From Azolla caroliniana (Eukaryota > Polypodiophyta), in NCBI GenBank assembly GCA_043228905.1, contig JBHGNT010000013.1:16554001-16618000 (forward strand): DNA of 64,000 nucleotides, read 5' to 3'. Made by a program: the position numbers and the translations under genes. Below, piece after piece: positions 1 through 14,100 of the stretch; positions within the stretch are counted from its first letter, which is position 1, and every line of letters starts with the position of its first letter. The notes below the pieces were generated by a model. It searched no databases. It was given only the letters and a program-made list of their open reading frames with translations, and had not been told where the DNA came from.

Positions 1-439
1 TTTTCAAAGTAGGGTCTTTTGTCGGTGGATTGTAAATAATTCCCAATGACTTTTTTCTTTCACAATACAAAAAAGGGATGTAAATAATTCCAAAAGGAAA
101 ATATTCTCTTCCTATTTATATGTAAGATGGGTCCTTTGTTGACAAGTAAAATAGATGTTGTCACGGAGACTAAGGGTGAGCCGATGATTAGTAGAGAGGC
201 AAAACTAGACAACAAGGTGGATTGTTGCGAGTGCCAAGCATTGGGGTGGGGGAGGTGTATCCCATGTAGGCGCTACGTATCATGTTGCTCTCATGGAATA
301 ACAAGTTAGTGGTTGGCGGGGTGGTGGATCAATTATCTGGTTAGTGGACGGATGGCGATGAACCTTGATGAGCATTCCACTCCCTAGGGGCAAGTAGAGA
401 TACTTATTACTTGGGCTACAATGGCAGCCAATTTCATAC

Positions 440-470
<31 letters not shown>

Positions 471-516
471 CATACATACATACATACATACATACATACA
501 TACATACATACATACA

Positions 517-548
<32 letters not shown>

Positions 549-982
549 CATATATGAATACATACACGGATACATACATAGACATATATGATATATCAAT
601 ATGTAATGTAGTGGATAAACACCATATATATATATACATATCCCTGTCTCTGTCTCTGTCTCTGTTCCTGTCTTTTGCCTTTTATCCTGACCATGGCAGC
701 TGTGAGCTCAGTACAGTGTGATCTGTCTTCTATGCATCTATATGCAGATCTCCTCTAGCTTCTCACAACTTGTTCTTTTGCATACCCCCCCCCCTTCCCC
801 CCATTTTTGGGGTTGGTTTCAGAGGTTCTCTCTCTGTTTCCTGCTTTTTCCACTACCTTAGATCTATTTACAACAAGGTGGGAATCCTTACAAAACGCTT
901 ACCACTCGATTTCTCCGCTCTTTGAGGTGTTTCTAGGGTTTTGTGGATTCTCAGCTTTCTAGGGTTTAGGGTTGAGATAAAT
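1..982. other. upstream region of PMT gene; no gene seen
   Basis: No coding exon is recognisable here. The stretch holds a CATA microsatellite (about 434-560), a short TA run near 624-636, CTGT repeats near 645-670, and a C10 tract (785-794) followed by C6 (797-802). A telomere-type motif AGGGTTTAGGG lies at about 960-973, just before the PMT start codon. The apparent open frame at 127-309 has no recognisable family. Confidence 0.6.
434..560. repeat. (CATA)n microsatellite
   Basis: Almost uninterrupted CATA/TACA tetranucleotides over more than 100 bp, with CATATA variants at both ends. The opposite strand translates as a Met-Tyr-Val-Cys repeat, which is an artefact of the repeat and not a protein. 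Confidence 0.95.
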
Positions 983-3900
983 ATGAAAGAGAGGGGAGGT
1001 AAGCTGTTTGATGCTTTCTCATCAGAGAAGATGTCCAAAATGCTCCCTTTAGCATTGTCGGTGCTTGCCCTGTTCTCACTCTTCTTTTACCTTGGGAGTA
1101 TTTATGGCTCTAGTAAGGATCAGGTCGTCGAGAATGTGGTTGCTGGAACTGATGTGAAAGCATCCGAATGCAGCAGGCCTGGTTCAAATCTGAAGCTGAC
1201 CCTGCAGGAGTTCAAGTCCTGCAACATATCACTTCAAGACTATACCCCATGCACTGATCCTGCCGTAAGTCCCTCTGTTTCATCTTCTTACTTCTCTTGT
1301 AATCATGTTAGTTCTCGTTATCGAGGCAGTTTTGGTAATTTTCTTAGTCTTTGTAATAGTGGTACTTCTCTTGAAATTGTGTTAGATACTGTTATTGTGC
1401 TAGTTCCAGTATCAATCATGTTAGTTCTCCTGTACTGTTATTACTGGTGAACTGATGATGTAATTGTGACCTCAAGCAATGGTATGTGTAGAGATGGCGA
1501 AAATATGATAGGAATCGAATGGCATTTCGAGAACGCCACTGTCCTCCTCCATCTGAGAGGATAGATTGCCTAATACCTCCACCTGAGGGCTACAAAATAC
1601 CCATCCTATGGCCTCGCAGTAGGGATGAATGCTGGTACAGGTGAGGTTTTCCAGCCCAAATTTGTACAGATTAATGAACGGTTGATGCAAATTTTCATTT
1701 AAAATGAATGAAATAATTCACACATGGTTTAGGCACAATGTTCCAAAAACTTTTTTTGCTTTTAATGTATGAAATCATAGGAAGTTATGAGAAAACACCT
1801 TAAATTTGTAGCAATTTTCACAATGTTCCTAAAATTTCCCTTGCTTTATCGTAGGTAATTATGAGCAAGTTCTACAATTCTTAGAATTTTAGCAGAAAAT
1901 GCATAGTTTTCTATGAGATTTTGTTCACTTGATAAATGTCTGAGTGAGGGGTTAAATTTTCAACCAGCATTTTACTGAACCAAGAGATATTTTTCTGAAA
2001 TACCACTTTGACTCAACAATTTGCTTAAACAAACCAGTTAAAAGGTTGGTTTAAATCTCAGCTTTTAATGTGCCAAGTCTTTACGTGGTGGTGGGCTGCA
2101 GGAATGTGCCTTACAATTGGATTAATGAGATCAAAGCAAACCAGAGATGGATGCAGAAGGAAGGGGAGAAGTTCTTCTTTCCTGGAGGAGGTACGATGTT
2201 TCCTAATGGCGTCGATGAATATCTGAATCAGATGGAGGAACTCCTTCCAGAAATGAAAGATGGGACCATCCGAACTGCGCTCGATACTGGATGTGGGGTT
2301 CGTTTCTTCTTCTTTTCAGAAGCATCGAAAAGGGACTTTGGTTTTATCCCAACAGTTTTTATATAAGCCCAAATAGGTATTTTTATTCTGAACTTATGTC
2401 TTTATTTTAATTTAGGTGGCTAGTTGGGGGGGATATCTCTTGGAACGAGGGATATTGACCATGTCCTTAGCTCCTCGAGATAATCATGAAGCCCAAGTGC
2501 AATTTGCTCTTGAAAGAGGAATACCTGCCATGCTAGGAGTGATCTCCACTCAACGATTACCATACCCTGCTAATGCTTTTGATATGGCTCATTGTTCTCG
2601 ATGCCTTATCCCATGGACTGACTATGGTAGGTTGTGCATATGCTATTCCCCTGTAGGCTTTTATATTTTTCATTAATAGAGCGTTTATCATTTTCTTCAA
2701 CAATTGGATGTCAGGTGGTGTTAATCTACTTGAGGTTGATAGGGTTCTTCGTCCCGGAGGCTTTTGGGTGCTCTCAGGGCCCCCAGTCAATTACGAGGTT
2801 CACTGGAAAGGGTGGGATTCAACTGAGGAAAAGCAGAGATCCAATCTTGAAAAGCTTCAAGATCTTCTCCACCGGATGTGCTATACACAATATGCTATGA
2901 AAGGTGACATTGCAATCTGGCAAAAGCCTGTGGATGATAAATGCTATAATAACCGTCAAGAGGATATCATCCCACCTCTTTGTGATGACAGCATTGATCC
3001 AGATGCAGCATGGTAGGTTATGCAATTTGTTTCTTGCATGTTTCCTGAAGAACGTGCTAGTTTATGCTTAATGAATGGACATTAGTGTCTCACATTTGTG
3101 ATATATCAATGAATGGCTTACATATATCATAGGTATGTTCCTGTGCGTCCTTGCATCGTGAAAACAAGCTTAGCATTCCAGCATCTCGGAGTAGGACAGA
3201 CACCAAAATGGCCAGGCCGCTTGAATGAAGCTCCAGAAAGGGCAAAGCTATTTTCTGGTGGTAGCCAGGGTGGCTTTAAGAAGGATACTAGAATATGGCA
3301 AAGTGTCGTAAACTACTATAAGAGTATACTTCCGGAGCTAAAGACTAACAAGCTAAGGAATGTAATGGATATGAACACGAAGTATGGTGGCTTTGCAGCA
3401 GCATTAATTAACAACCCTGTGTGGGTGATGAATGTAGTATCTTCATATGCTGCAAATTCTCTTGGTGTCATTTATGACCGTGGATTGATCGGGACAGTGA
3501 ATGATTGGTTGGTCTTCTGTTTTTTTCTTTGCAATTGCTTGAATAATGTGTAGCAAGAGGCTCAACTTAACCTGTGTGTTCAGGTGTGAGGCATTTTCAA
3601 CCTATCCCCGGACTTATGACCTGCTTCATGTTGATGGTCTTTTCACTTCCGAGAGCCACAGGTACTTTGTTTTGTCTATGTTACCTTGATAAAAGATTTA
3701 CAATGACGGTGCACAACATTTTTATTTGATAGTTTTAATAACCGTGTTAAAAAACTGAAGATCTATTAAAATATTTTCACATCTGATTTTATGTTTTAAT
3801 AAATTTAAGTAGGTTTATCCTCTCTAACCGGAAAGCCAACACACAATGCTTTAGCATGAGTGTATTACACAATGTCTATATCCTAGTGCCTCATACTAGT

Positions 3901-4221
3901 TTTACTCGTTTGAAGCGTCATTGTGTATAGTTGTCAGTATGAGTTGAACTAGACCGAGTTTGACTTGCATATGTATTTATTTCCTATCTGCTCAACAGGT
4001 GCGAGATGAAGTATGTGCTCCTTGAGATGGATCGTATCTTGAGACCTGAAGGGTATGTGATAGTCCGTGATGCGCCAAATTTCATTAATGATGTGTCCAC
4101 ACTCGGAGAAGCAATGCGGTGGAAATGCAAGAAACACCCGACGGAGAAAGCTGACAACAATGCTGAACAAATTCTTGTATGTCAGAAGACATTTTGGAGA
4201 TCACCAGATGATAAGCTGTAA
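983..4221 (+). CDS. Probable pectin methyltransferase, PMT (DUF248) family
   Basis: Eight exons: 983-1264, 1492-1640, 2102-2297, 2416-2626, 2715-3012, 3133-3507, 3584-3661, 3999-4221; all GT-AG, 603 codons plus TAA, the usual PMT length. The product is a type II membrane protein: short cytosolic tail, hydrophobic anchor at about residues 20-41, lumenal methyltransferase part. Family signatures in order are YTPC (about 88), RERHCPP (about 110), PGGGTMFP, the SAM-binding motif [14 protein letters not shown] (about 204-217), [20 protein letters not shown]-type block, [40 protein letters not shown] (about 455-468), YDRGLIG, the TYPRTYDL block and MDRILRPEG. PMTs (QUA2/QUA3/TSD2 group) are thought to methylate homogalacturonan in the Golgi; closest by eye to the PMT14-like subgroup. 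ATG 983 is chosen because only a TTG lies further upstream in frame. Substrate is inferred from family. Confidence 0.93.
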
Positions 4222-6403
4222 GAAAAGAAAAGAAAGTTTTAGCAGCTATTTATTTCCCTTGTCAGGTTGACACTAGTTTGAGTGCATCATAAAAGTGGAT
4301 ATGGTCTGCCAACATTATACACAATGACGTAAGCAGGAGCAGTTACATCCCCCTGATTATTTGATTTATTGGTAGCCCATGAAAATGGGTTACTTTCTGA
4401 TCAATTATGAAGAATTGCTTGTCATGTAATGACATTAGTAGGAAAACATAATTGATTGGAGATAATTAAGAAGATTATGTGGAAACTTATTGTCAAAAGT
4501 TACAAGTATTTTGGAGCAAACAATTTGAAATTAACAGATGTGAAAATATAGGAATGCCATCGACTTAATCAATTTCATGGGTCAGTACTTAAAAAAGGTG
4601 TGTTGGGTGGGTTGGCATTAAAGGAGAGGGCAAGGTGATGTTCTATGATGAACAAATAGATTGATTTCCTACATCCCTTGATGGATCTATGTCTTTGGCC
4701 CATGGGAGGGGCATTGATAAAAGAACAAGGAATCAGCAAAATAAAACCTTTATGGAGAGAACGAGACATATAAATGAAGAGACATGCATTTTTTTATGGA
4801 GATTTATGTACACAAATATTGTAGAGTAAGTTGGAGTTGAGAAATGGGACAGAGGCTTTCATTCTTGGGTGCCCGGTGTTTTCTTGATATTTAAGTGGGT
4901 TTGGTGAGCTAATTGGTTATAGGTGGTTGATGCATCACAAATATTACTGTAGGTTGGCTTGCTTTGATGATTCGATTTCCATTTTTTATTTCTGTAACCA
5001 ATACTAATGACGATAATTATCTATGGTTGTTTGGTCTTGGCCACACTAGTTTCAAAAGTATTACAGGTTGGTGATTCTGTATTTGATATAAAGCTTTAAA
5101 TCCCTCGAATAAGCAGATTAGGTGGTTGAATTTTATAATAAAGATAAACTTGCTTTCAAACTTTTTATTGGGAAAATGCTTCTACCAACATTTTCTAGAT
5201 GCACTGCCCAGATCATGTGCTTTGAAAAAATAAACAATCATTAGGCTAGATATGGAATCATAAAATTTTGCACTCAATTACTACAAACTTTAGAAAAAGG
5301 CGCAAAGGGAGCACAGATTTTAAAAAGTTGGGTCTCTTCAAAGGAAAATCAGCAGCATATTATTTGATTATTTTTGTAACACAATATGTTGCTTCTGAAG
5401 GAAGGCCAATAGAATATTTCCATCCAATATGTCAATAATTTGTAAGCATTATAATTTGATTTTTATGCTTCGAAATTTATTATATTACATTGGCTAATTA
5501 ATTTGAATGTTAAGAAGATAAAAAGCCCATGTTTGTTGTTATTCTTCAGATTTGTCTTAAGTTACATGCGTCTTCTTATAAACTAGTGAAATCAATATTG
5601 GTATTCTAGTGTCAAAGTAACTAATATATTAGTAGTCATGCCATTATGCACTATAACGTTTAGTACTCTCTAAAAGGCGCAACAGTATGTTTCTAATGCG
5701 CAAAAAACTTCTTTCTAAAATGTGACTTCTTCCTAATGCGTAAAAAACTTCCAATAATAAGAAGATGATAATACCTTAAAGATACCCAAATAATGCATCA
5801 CATATGCATCACCTTTTCGAATCAATCATGTAGCTTTCTTAATCTCATTGTATAATTCAAGAAATAAGAATATCACAAGTCTCTTTTACAAAATAAAACA
5901 CCTACAAATAATGCTGATAATGACAGAGATGAGGAACCAATTGAGAGTTTAGTATGCAAGTGACCTTTGATATCCCAGGTTTGACCATAAAAGACCTCTA
6001 ACCACTCAAGCATGCATACACTACATCAATGCTTGCACAAAGTATGTTCATATTGAAGGGAAAAAATAAGGCTGCAAACATGCACCAACGGAATTCTTAT
6101 TGGTGCATTCTTCTATGAAATCCATGCCACCATTTTATGCCGTCATGTTAGCATATGAAAATACCTTAGAAGCCATGTGAAAAGAAGCAGGAAAGGACAA
6201 TTACGGGTGTAAACTTTTGGAGTGGATTTTCCCAATAAGGAGATTAATATCCCAAAAGACTTCAAGAATGATTGCAATCAGACAAAAAAGACCAGTGCAC
6301 TTGAATTACTCTTTCAACATGGAAAAGAGAAATTTTATCCCTAGAATTCAGAGAAGATTCTCTCTGAAATCTGCTATCCCATGTACATATTCCACTAATG
6401 GTG
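4222..6403. other. Intergenic, convergent 3' ends of PMT and mTERF
   Basis: AT-rich DNA between the end of PMT (+) and the end of the mTERF gene (-). I see no ORF with family resemblance, no RNA gene and no long repeat. The first few hundred bases should hold the PMT 3' UTR, and those just below 6404 the mTERF 3' UTR. Confidence 0.6.
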
Positions 6404-9039
6404 TTAATCTGTATACTTGCTTGTGTGAGAATCATTCTTTACATTGTAAGGCCCTCGTGATGGAGGCTCTCCAACTAAATACCTGTTCACAAAGTCACTT
6501 TCAACACATGCAAGCATTGATGGAAGACTAATATTTGTGATACCTCTGTCTGTCAATTTTTCAAACCGAGGTTTTATTCTTTTCTCCAGACTGTAACCAA
6601 AGTACTGGCATCCCATAGTGAACATACAGTAGAAAAAAGATATTAGAATATAGAAACAAAGAATTTTGGATTATATAGCGAGATGGAAGACATTAGCTGA
6701 GGAAAATACCTGAGGAAAATCTATGATATCCCTTGGTGAACGTTTCATAACATCGACCAAGTACTTGTATTTAGGCTCCAGAGTTAGCTCAATATTTTGA
6801 CCAAACATCGACGGGAAAAGAACAAGAATTTTGATCACATCTTTTCTCTCGAGCCCAATATCGATAAAAAAGTTTATCTTGGGAGTAATATTCTTTTCAA
6901 TACTATAGCATAAGAGCTGTGCATTCCGAACCAAAAGCCTCTCCAAGTCCTTCTTTTCTTGCAGCCCAATAGCACGCAGATATTCAACAACAGGTTTCAG
7001 TCTCTCTTCACAGTTCAAGGTCAGCACCTGCAAACCAACAATATATACAATTTCATCATCAAACATGTATTATATTAGGAAGCAATATGAACAGAAGAAT
7101 ATACAGCATGCATTCATTCAATGGAGAAGTGTCATGACTTTACAAAGGAATAGTTGTGAGCAATGTTGATGTCTATGAACTATTACCAAAGAAGATACAC
7201 GCGAAATGTTCTGGTTAATCATTTGCTACAGGTTGAAGATCGTTTAGTCAAAGTAATGACATTTTTGTTTTAAACAATTTCAAAAGGTGTGATTGGATTT
7301 CCTAGTTTATGAGAACATAAGAAATAATTTGAGAATCCGCCATGGACACACTTCTCAAGGATGGTTTGAAAAAAATATCATTCGCCTTGTCAAACATAAA
7401 AGATAATTTCTGAAGACTAGAGTAATTAGTTAACTATAACCAAAATCCTGACACAGAAAAGGGGAGAACACCTAGCCCCTAAATATTGTTGCATGATAGA
7501 CCATTTTGTGCAAGTATACGACACAGAAATATTTCTCTGTTTCTATACGGTGTTTTCTAGTTGTTTCCCAAGATTTATTTCACAACATCCTAATTCTTTA
7601 TTTGTTTCAAAATGTTGCTACGCTCTATAGTCTAGCCCACTCTACTCTTTAGGTTCATGCATAGCATTATTTATAGGCATATTTTAAAGAATCTTTTTAT
7701 AGTATCATACCTGTGGAGCTTGTGTGACAATTTTTGCAAGCATTTGATCTGTTACTCCAAGCTCCCTTAGATACAGTAATGTTGGTTCAAGGCCTCCTAT
7801 AGTATAACCCAGCAGTTGAGGTCGCCGTACCAGTACTTTTCCCAAATTATTCGGTTTAACTCCCAGTTCTAATAAGTAGTTTACCATAGGAACCATTTTC
7901 CTTTTAGGGTCAATCAAAAGAACTTCAGCAAACCTACGAACAAGCCTCGACACATCGGTTGACGAGATGTATTCAGATAGGTAGTCATATGCTTGTTTCA
8001 TACAATCTAAGTCAAACTGTAGAAGATTTGGACGGCGTGCAATACCTTTGCCTAATGCCCCGCCATACAAGCCAACTTCCTTTAAGAAACCCAATCTAGA
8101 CCTCATATTCTCTCTCAAGCTTGGAGAGAAAAGGTCCGGAACCTTTACCATCAATCTTGTAAGGTCTTTGACTAATACACCAAATTCTAGCAAGGACTCT
8201 ATCGTGTAACGAACATCCTCTGCTGTTGCATTTAGAGCTTGGGGCCGTTTCTTTAGAACTAACAATACATCTTCTGCTGACAGACCAATGGAGAGGAGAT
8301 ATTTGACACTTAGCCTCAACTCTTGTAGATCATGGTCAGGAAACCGAGGATGGTGAGCTAGAATACGCAAAGTTTCTTCTTTTTCTAAGCCTAATCCATC
8401 CAAGAATGCTACAGAATTTTGCAACATTGACACATCTGCATTAAGCAAATAAGGGTACTTGAAAAGAATAGCGTTTATTGTACTTCCTCCAACACCTGTA
8501 ATCTCAATCAATGCTGTTATGCAGCTTATGACATGATCAATTGAGGTGCTTGCAGATGTCTTTTGCAGATATTTCAACAATGTTGTTTCGTCGACTCCTA
8601 GATGCTCTAATTTGAGCCTATCGAGGACAGAAAGCTGTATCGATGTTGTCTTGTTCTTTGGAGATTTTCTACCATCCAACTTCCGCTCTCTCTTTAGAGA
8701 AGTAGAATGATCATGTTCAAAGTCGACAGCACTTATCTGCTCTGTCTCGCAGACTAACTTTTGGGTTGCTTTAACATGAAATGGGAAGTGTTTCAGAGGC
8801 TCAGGGCCTGACCATGATGATGAAACAAGGCGTTTTGAAATCAAAGAGGCATGAGATAAAGAGTTGATCTTCACACATTTTTTGTCAAGAGAAAGGTCAG
8901 GAACAAATAAGATGTGAAAGGCTCTTCCTTTCTGAACACAGGGTGGCCAGACATGGCGACAGAAGCAATTTGCCTCCATCACTTGCATCTTGTTTGTGCA
9001 GAGATTTATCCAAGGGCTAGAATGCTGGCGTATGAGCAT
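6404..9039 (-). CDS. mTERF-domain protein, organelle-targeted
   Basis: Three exons on the minus strand: 9039-7711, 7027-6710, 6604-6404, all phase 0 with GT-AG ends; 615 residues plus TAA. From about residue 130 on, the protein is a string of roughly 35-residue mTERF helical repeats, recognisable by recurring leucine/proline patterns such as 'SLLEFGVLVKDLTRLMVKVP', 'RPQLLGYTIG', 'FPQYFGYSLEKRIKPR'. mTERF proteins are superhelical nucleic-acid binders that control organelle transcription, transcript processing or intron splicing. The basic N-terminal 100 residues could be a transit peptide; plastid or mitochondrion cannot be decided by eye. ATG 9039 is the first Met after an in-frame TAG; a TTG at 9048 was rejected. 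Length and FGYSLEKR end suit the mTERF2/EMB2219 or mTERF4 clades, but orthology is unproven. Confidence 0.9.
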
Positions 9040-9432
9040 CGAATTCAAAGCAGAGGCTTTGAGATATCGGACCTCAATCGAGCTTCTCTATGGCCAGAGC
9101 CCCATAACAGGGAATCCTAAGAGCAGGGCATTGAGCAGACACAATGAGAGCCCAAAAACCTAAAACCCTGAAACCCAAAATCCCAGACCCAACATACTTC
9201 AGAGCAAAGGCTTCCTTCTAGACAGATTTCCTTACCGCACAGAACAGATTATCTTCAGATTTTCCTTCTAGGGCGACAGGGGTCATTCCATTCAGCAGTA
9301 CAGGCAGCAGGAGGTTAGAATTGTGTGTCATGCGGAGGGGGGGGGATGGATGGATATATGTAGTCTTCTGAGGTGCTGTATGCAATTAGGGTTTTAAGGA
9401 ACCTTACAACAAACAGAGTGGGGGAGAGAAGA

Positions 9433-9460
9433 GATGGATGGATGGATGGATGGATGGATA
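9433..9460. repeat. (GGAT)n microsatellite
   Basis: Seven tandem GGAT/ATGG units, upstream of the mTERF gene. Confidence 0.95.
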
Positions 9461-9620
9461 ATAAGAGTCCAGCTAAAAATGGGCCTTCCAACACCTCCCA
9501 ACAAACATCTCCAAAATCGCTCTTCTTCCATAGTTGTCCGCGCGGCACCGCACTCTCCTCCATCCGTCCACTGAACTCTCTCGACTAATCTTTCCCGTAC
9601 ATTTTTGCCTAATCCATATC

Positions 9621-9761
9621 TTAGGGTTTTGGTGTACACATTACCAAGATAAATTGATAATGATATATCATTGACAACCTTACCCCAATCTGTTAGGGTT
9701 TGGTGTACACATTACCAAGATAAATTGATAGTGATATATCATTGACAACCTTGCCCCAATC
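9621..9761. repeat. 72-bp tandem duplication carrying TTAGGGTTT
   Basis: Two adjacent copies begin TTAGGGTTT (9621 and 9693) and run through GGTGTACACATTACCAAGAT to CCCCAATC. They differ by a few substitutions and a one-base indel, so the duplication is recent. Each copy starts with a telomere-like heptamer. Confidence 0.9.
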
Positions 9762-10563
9762 CCTTGTTACTAAACATATTACTACATGAAACTCAAACAT
9801 ATTACTACACCAAAATACCCAACAACCTAAGCACTAACCATCATACATGTAAGCACACCCACTTGCAAGTACGTTTTAGCTTAACTTTTAACTCATGTTA
9901 AATGGTAAGCACCTACTCCCCCATAAACATAGCCTTATCACGTCAGAAGCAAATTGTATGAAAGCCTCCATTTCCACAAAATGTGTGAATTCCAAGTTTG
10001 ATTTGTTGGCTACTTGCTTCATTACTTTTGGTTTGAGCTATAGGCTGCCTAAAATGTTGTGGGAAGCAATAGAAGGTTGACAATCATGCTATAGGCTTAT
10101 AATGGTTTAAGTGACACCATGCATCATGATCTTGGTATTGCAAGGTAACCACTCATACTAATTAATCATGTTGCATACTTGGTATCCTTTGTTAGAGTGT
10201 GTTTTATATTGTATTTAGGGTTCCCTCCACATTCAACATGTAGGAACTAGCCTATGGAATGAGAAAGTCACTCACTCAATAAGCAAGAGACATTTACAGT
10301 ATGTGACTTCAATTATGTCTTCAATTAGTTGAGGCTGTACAAGTCATAAAATAGTCTTCCTTCCCTTTCATAGACAAGCGCAACTTCAAGAATAAGTCAA
10401 TATTAAATTACATTGATTTTTAAGCACCACTTTACTTGCCACATGTGAAAACATTGATCCATAGGCAATACAATAAGTTGAAGCAATCCGAATGCATAGA
10501 CAGGAAGTGGGGTAATATCAAACACTTACGTGAAAAGTGATAACCTTGTGGATCATATTATTG

Positions 10564-10815
10564 AAGATTACCATCGAATGCGCATAAGGGAAAAATATGG
10601 TTTATGTTAACTGAATAAAAAGGTTATTGATAACAATGAATGTAATGGCATATCAGTCACAACAAATTCCATTACAGCCTTCAACTTTCAAGTAAGATTA
10701 CCATTGAATGCGCATAATGGAAAAATATGTGGTTTATGATAACCAAATAAAAAGGTTATTGATAGCAATGAATGTTACGGCATATCAATCACAACAAATT
10801 CCATTACAGCCTTCC
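10564..10815. repeat. About 130-bp imperfect tandem duplication
   Basis: Both copies start AGATTACCATYGAATGCGCATAA-like (10565, 10696) and end CACAACAAATTCCATTACAGCCTTC. They differ at several positions and by small indels. No coding potential. Confidence 0.88.
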
Positions 10816-11177
10816 TTAGGTCAAAACAATTAAGAGTTACATCCATGACAACTTCCAAGAAGAGTCAGTTTATGAGCTGAATACTGGAGTTTATTCGTCA
10901 AATAATAATGAAATCGCAGCCATCTTGGAATGTTGAGGTTAGAGGCTAGAGACTCCGAAGATCAAAGAATCAATTATTGAAGAGTTGACACTCTTCAACA
11001 TCCACTCTGCTTATTACATCAAATCTGGCAAATGAACCTCTGATTCCTACGGCAGCTTGTAACTTACTGCTGCCAAGAATGGGCACAAAAAAGGACACCA
11101 AGATATGGACAAATCTCTAATGGATGTTGAACCTAAAAGAATCATTCAACAGCTCAAACAGCAAATACAAATACACT

Positions 11178-14100
11178 TCAGTGAACGCCCAGTCCATGTT
11201 GTAATAGAGATTTAGAAATCACAGCCCTTGACTGCTCACATAATTTATCCGGATTAGATCCACGTATTGGTGGATGAACAATAAGCTTCACATTTCCCGA
11301 TCTCAATGTACCTTCAAAGCCATTTGGCATCAGTTTTCCTGTTCCAATCAAGCTTATCGGAACTACTGGAACATTTTGTTTGGCAGCAATTGTAAATGCG
11401 CCTCTCTATAAATACCACCACAAATAACAGATAATTGTAGTGAGACATAACAGATGACCTTAATCAGTGTGGAGCAATATTCCGTTTTATATCCAGTAAC
11501 AATTTTACAAACTACAAAATACCTTAAACTGGCCCATCTTCCCATCTCTTGATCTTGTACCTTCAGGAAAGAAAAAAACTGAAGCCCCCTGCTTGACCAA
11601 GTTCAAACAGTGCTTTAAGCATTCCTACAAGGAAAGATAACCTGGCCTTAATCCAGAGTCAATAAAAAAGACATATGTACTAATCAATGGGCCTATCCCT
11701 ATCCTTGTTATTCTGCAGGTAACAATGACCACGATTACGTTGCATTAAAGAAAGTGAGCTGAACTAAATTCAAAAGAAAAGTATACCATCTGACTTCTTG
11801 TATCCATGCGACGTAAAGGTACATGACCAGTGAGATACATTGACCACCCAATTATAGGTATCAAAAAGTTGCTGGTCTTGCTGATGAATTTAAAAGGCCT
11901 TCCAAGAAGAAACAAAGTATATATATCCAGAAAACTTTGATGGTTTGATATGTAAACTGCTGGTTCATCAAGTCCAGGCAAGTTCTCTAGACCTTGGATC
12001 TCAGCCTTGTAAAAGAAAAGAATGGTGAGGCTTGACCATATTTTATTTATGAAGTGCTGAGCTTTGCGTCGATGCTTATCAAATACCAAAACAAATGGCT
12101 GTATCACCAACATGACAAGGAACAGGGGTAGGGCAACAATATAAGTAGTGAAGTAGAAACAAAATGCACGAAGTCTCTGCAAAATAGTTGGAGCTGCAGA
12201 AAATAAGTAAACAAAATGTCAGAAGTTGCCACTTTGCAAACAAATGCTATTGAAAATGTTTTGTCATTCTAAACCAAGAAAATGTAAAGCGTCAAGAATT
12301 AGATGTTGTCCAGTCCCCTGCCATAGTCAGAAGAATTATAGGCCTTAAACAAAACATTTCCAAGTATGTTGCTTTAGCCAAGTAGACAATAGCCATGTAC
12401 AACATGTGGGTTCAATAAATCTAAGGACTATTATATTATCTTAAGATTGGGTGAAGACTATGACAATATTGTTGCAGCATTGAAGATACGAAGGAGAAAC
12501 CTTCTCTTGAGGAACTTCAACAAGATCGTCTTGATGAGGAGAATCTATGGAGCAAATCGACAGACACTGAACCTTCTCCAAATATAGAGAAAACAAAAGT
12601 GTGAATGCAAGTAGAAAGAAAAGAAAAGGTCCTTACAGAAACCTTGCTATGATAAATCATTCTCTGCCCTCTTACAATAAGGGCATTTAGAAATGGAAAT
12701 TGAAGAAGCTCTACATCTACAACTATGCCATCGTTTATCGCAAAATAGGTCATCATGTAAGAGATAATCAAAACAAAATCTTGGACGATTTATGGCAAAC
12801 GAAAGCTCTTATAATGACCCTTTGTTTATTTTTGAATGTGTTATTACTAATCACCAGGCTGAAAACAAGAATATATCTCAGAAACCTTTGTGCACTGAAA
12901 ATGAAGTAATCTCTATTATCATACAACACGACAAATATTTAGGCTGATATGATAGGATGAATATTTCATCTTTCTGAAGGAAACAAGAGGAAACAAGAAC
13001 ATCTGTAACATCAAATGCTGCATAAGAGAACGGAGGTATACACATCAGATGCACGATGCCAAAGGGGGGAGATTGTATCATTTTCCAACAATTTAACTAC
13101 AATAATGGTAATCATTCTCATTTCCCCCAATGTCATTACCATCAGTTCCTAGCAATGAACCTAGAACATAGGCAACATTTCTAGTGAATGTATGCTAGCA
13201 TTTATTTGCTTTTCAATAGCACGTTGAAACATAGAGTTTAAGGGAATTTGTAGCTTTAAAAGAATTGAGGTGTCTCTTTAGCACGCAGAAGACAAAAAGA
13301 AACTATAGAATTGCTCTATGACAAAATTTATTCATCAGATCTATGAAATTAGAGGATTATTGATGACATACAGATCAGAAGACCCACTTTGTAAGATTTA
13401 ACACAACTATACAAGTGGGAATAGCAATTGCAAGCATGAGGATCTTAACGCCATCCACATGACCACATGAGACTCACAGCCTTACTAATCAAGATATGTT
13501 TCTCTTTATTCCAAACGGAAGAATCTCACAAGCATTTCTCCTATTTCGAAACCCAATTGCCAACATTGACCTTGAGTTTTGGTGGGTATCAAATAAATGT
13601 ATTTTGCAAGATGATTTGTTTTCTTGCCGAAACCCATATCTAATATAAATATTATGACAGATAAAACAATCAATTGTGAGACAAGTCAGACTCTATATTC
13701 TATCCTTTGTAATAGTTGCTCCTTGTTTTAAATAGTCACAAATCACATTATTTCTGCCTAAAGAACTTAATGCTCATTAGAAAAGCACCCTTGCTTTCAA
13801 AACAATAAAAAAGCACACATACCCTAATGCTCACTAGGAAGGCACCTTCCATCCAAAAATTAGCTATGAGACCAACCACCTCAGCATATATTTAGGATGA
13901 CCAAGCATAGCGCATTAACATATATAGATAATAGTTAATAATTGCCAATCTTAACACATAAGAAAAAGAATAGGTCATCATAGGTAGTGAGCTCTATAGA
14001 CACATTATCTATTTCATATTCACACGCAGTTAAGAGAGGACAAATCGGTGAGACATGACATAACGTACTTCTTTACCTGGAAAAGAAGCTAAATCTTCAC

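Larger units (their letters stand above)
9040..11177. other. Intergenic with two tandem duplications
   Basis: Lies between the mTERF 5' end and the LPAT 3' end. It contains a G9 tract (9337-9345), a GGAT microsatellite (9433-9460), a 72-bp tandem pair (9621-9761) and a roughly 130-bp tandem pair (10564-10815). CCCTAAAA-like and AAACCC motifs near 9160-9180 fall in the mTERF leader. No gene recognised. Confidence 0.65.

Noticed and set aside
280-639. Minus-strand open frame rich in Met-Tyr-Val-Cys
   Set aside because: It is the translation of the CATA microsatellite.
941-982. PMT start at TTG 941
   Set aside because: Non-ATG; 983 gives the short cytosolic tail expected of the family.
9040-9048. 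Earlier start of the mTERF protein at TTG 9048
   Set aside because: Not an ATG; the first ATG after an in-frame stop is at 9039.
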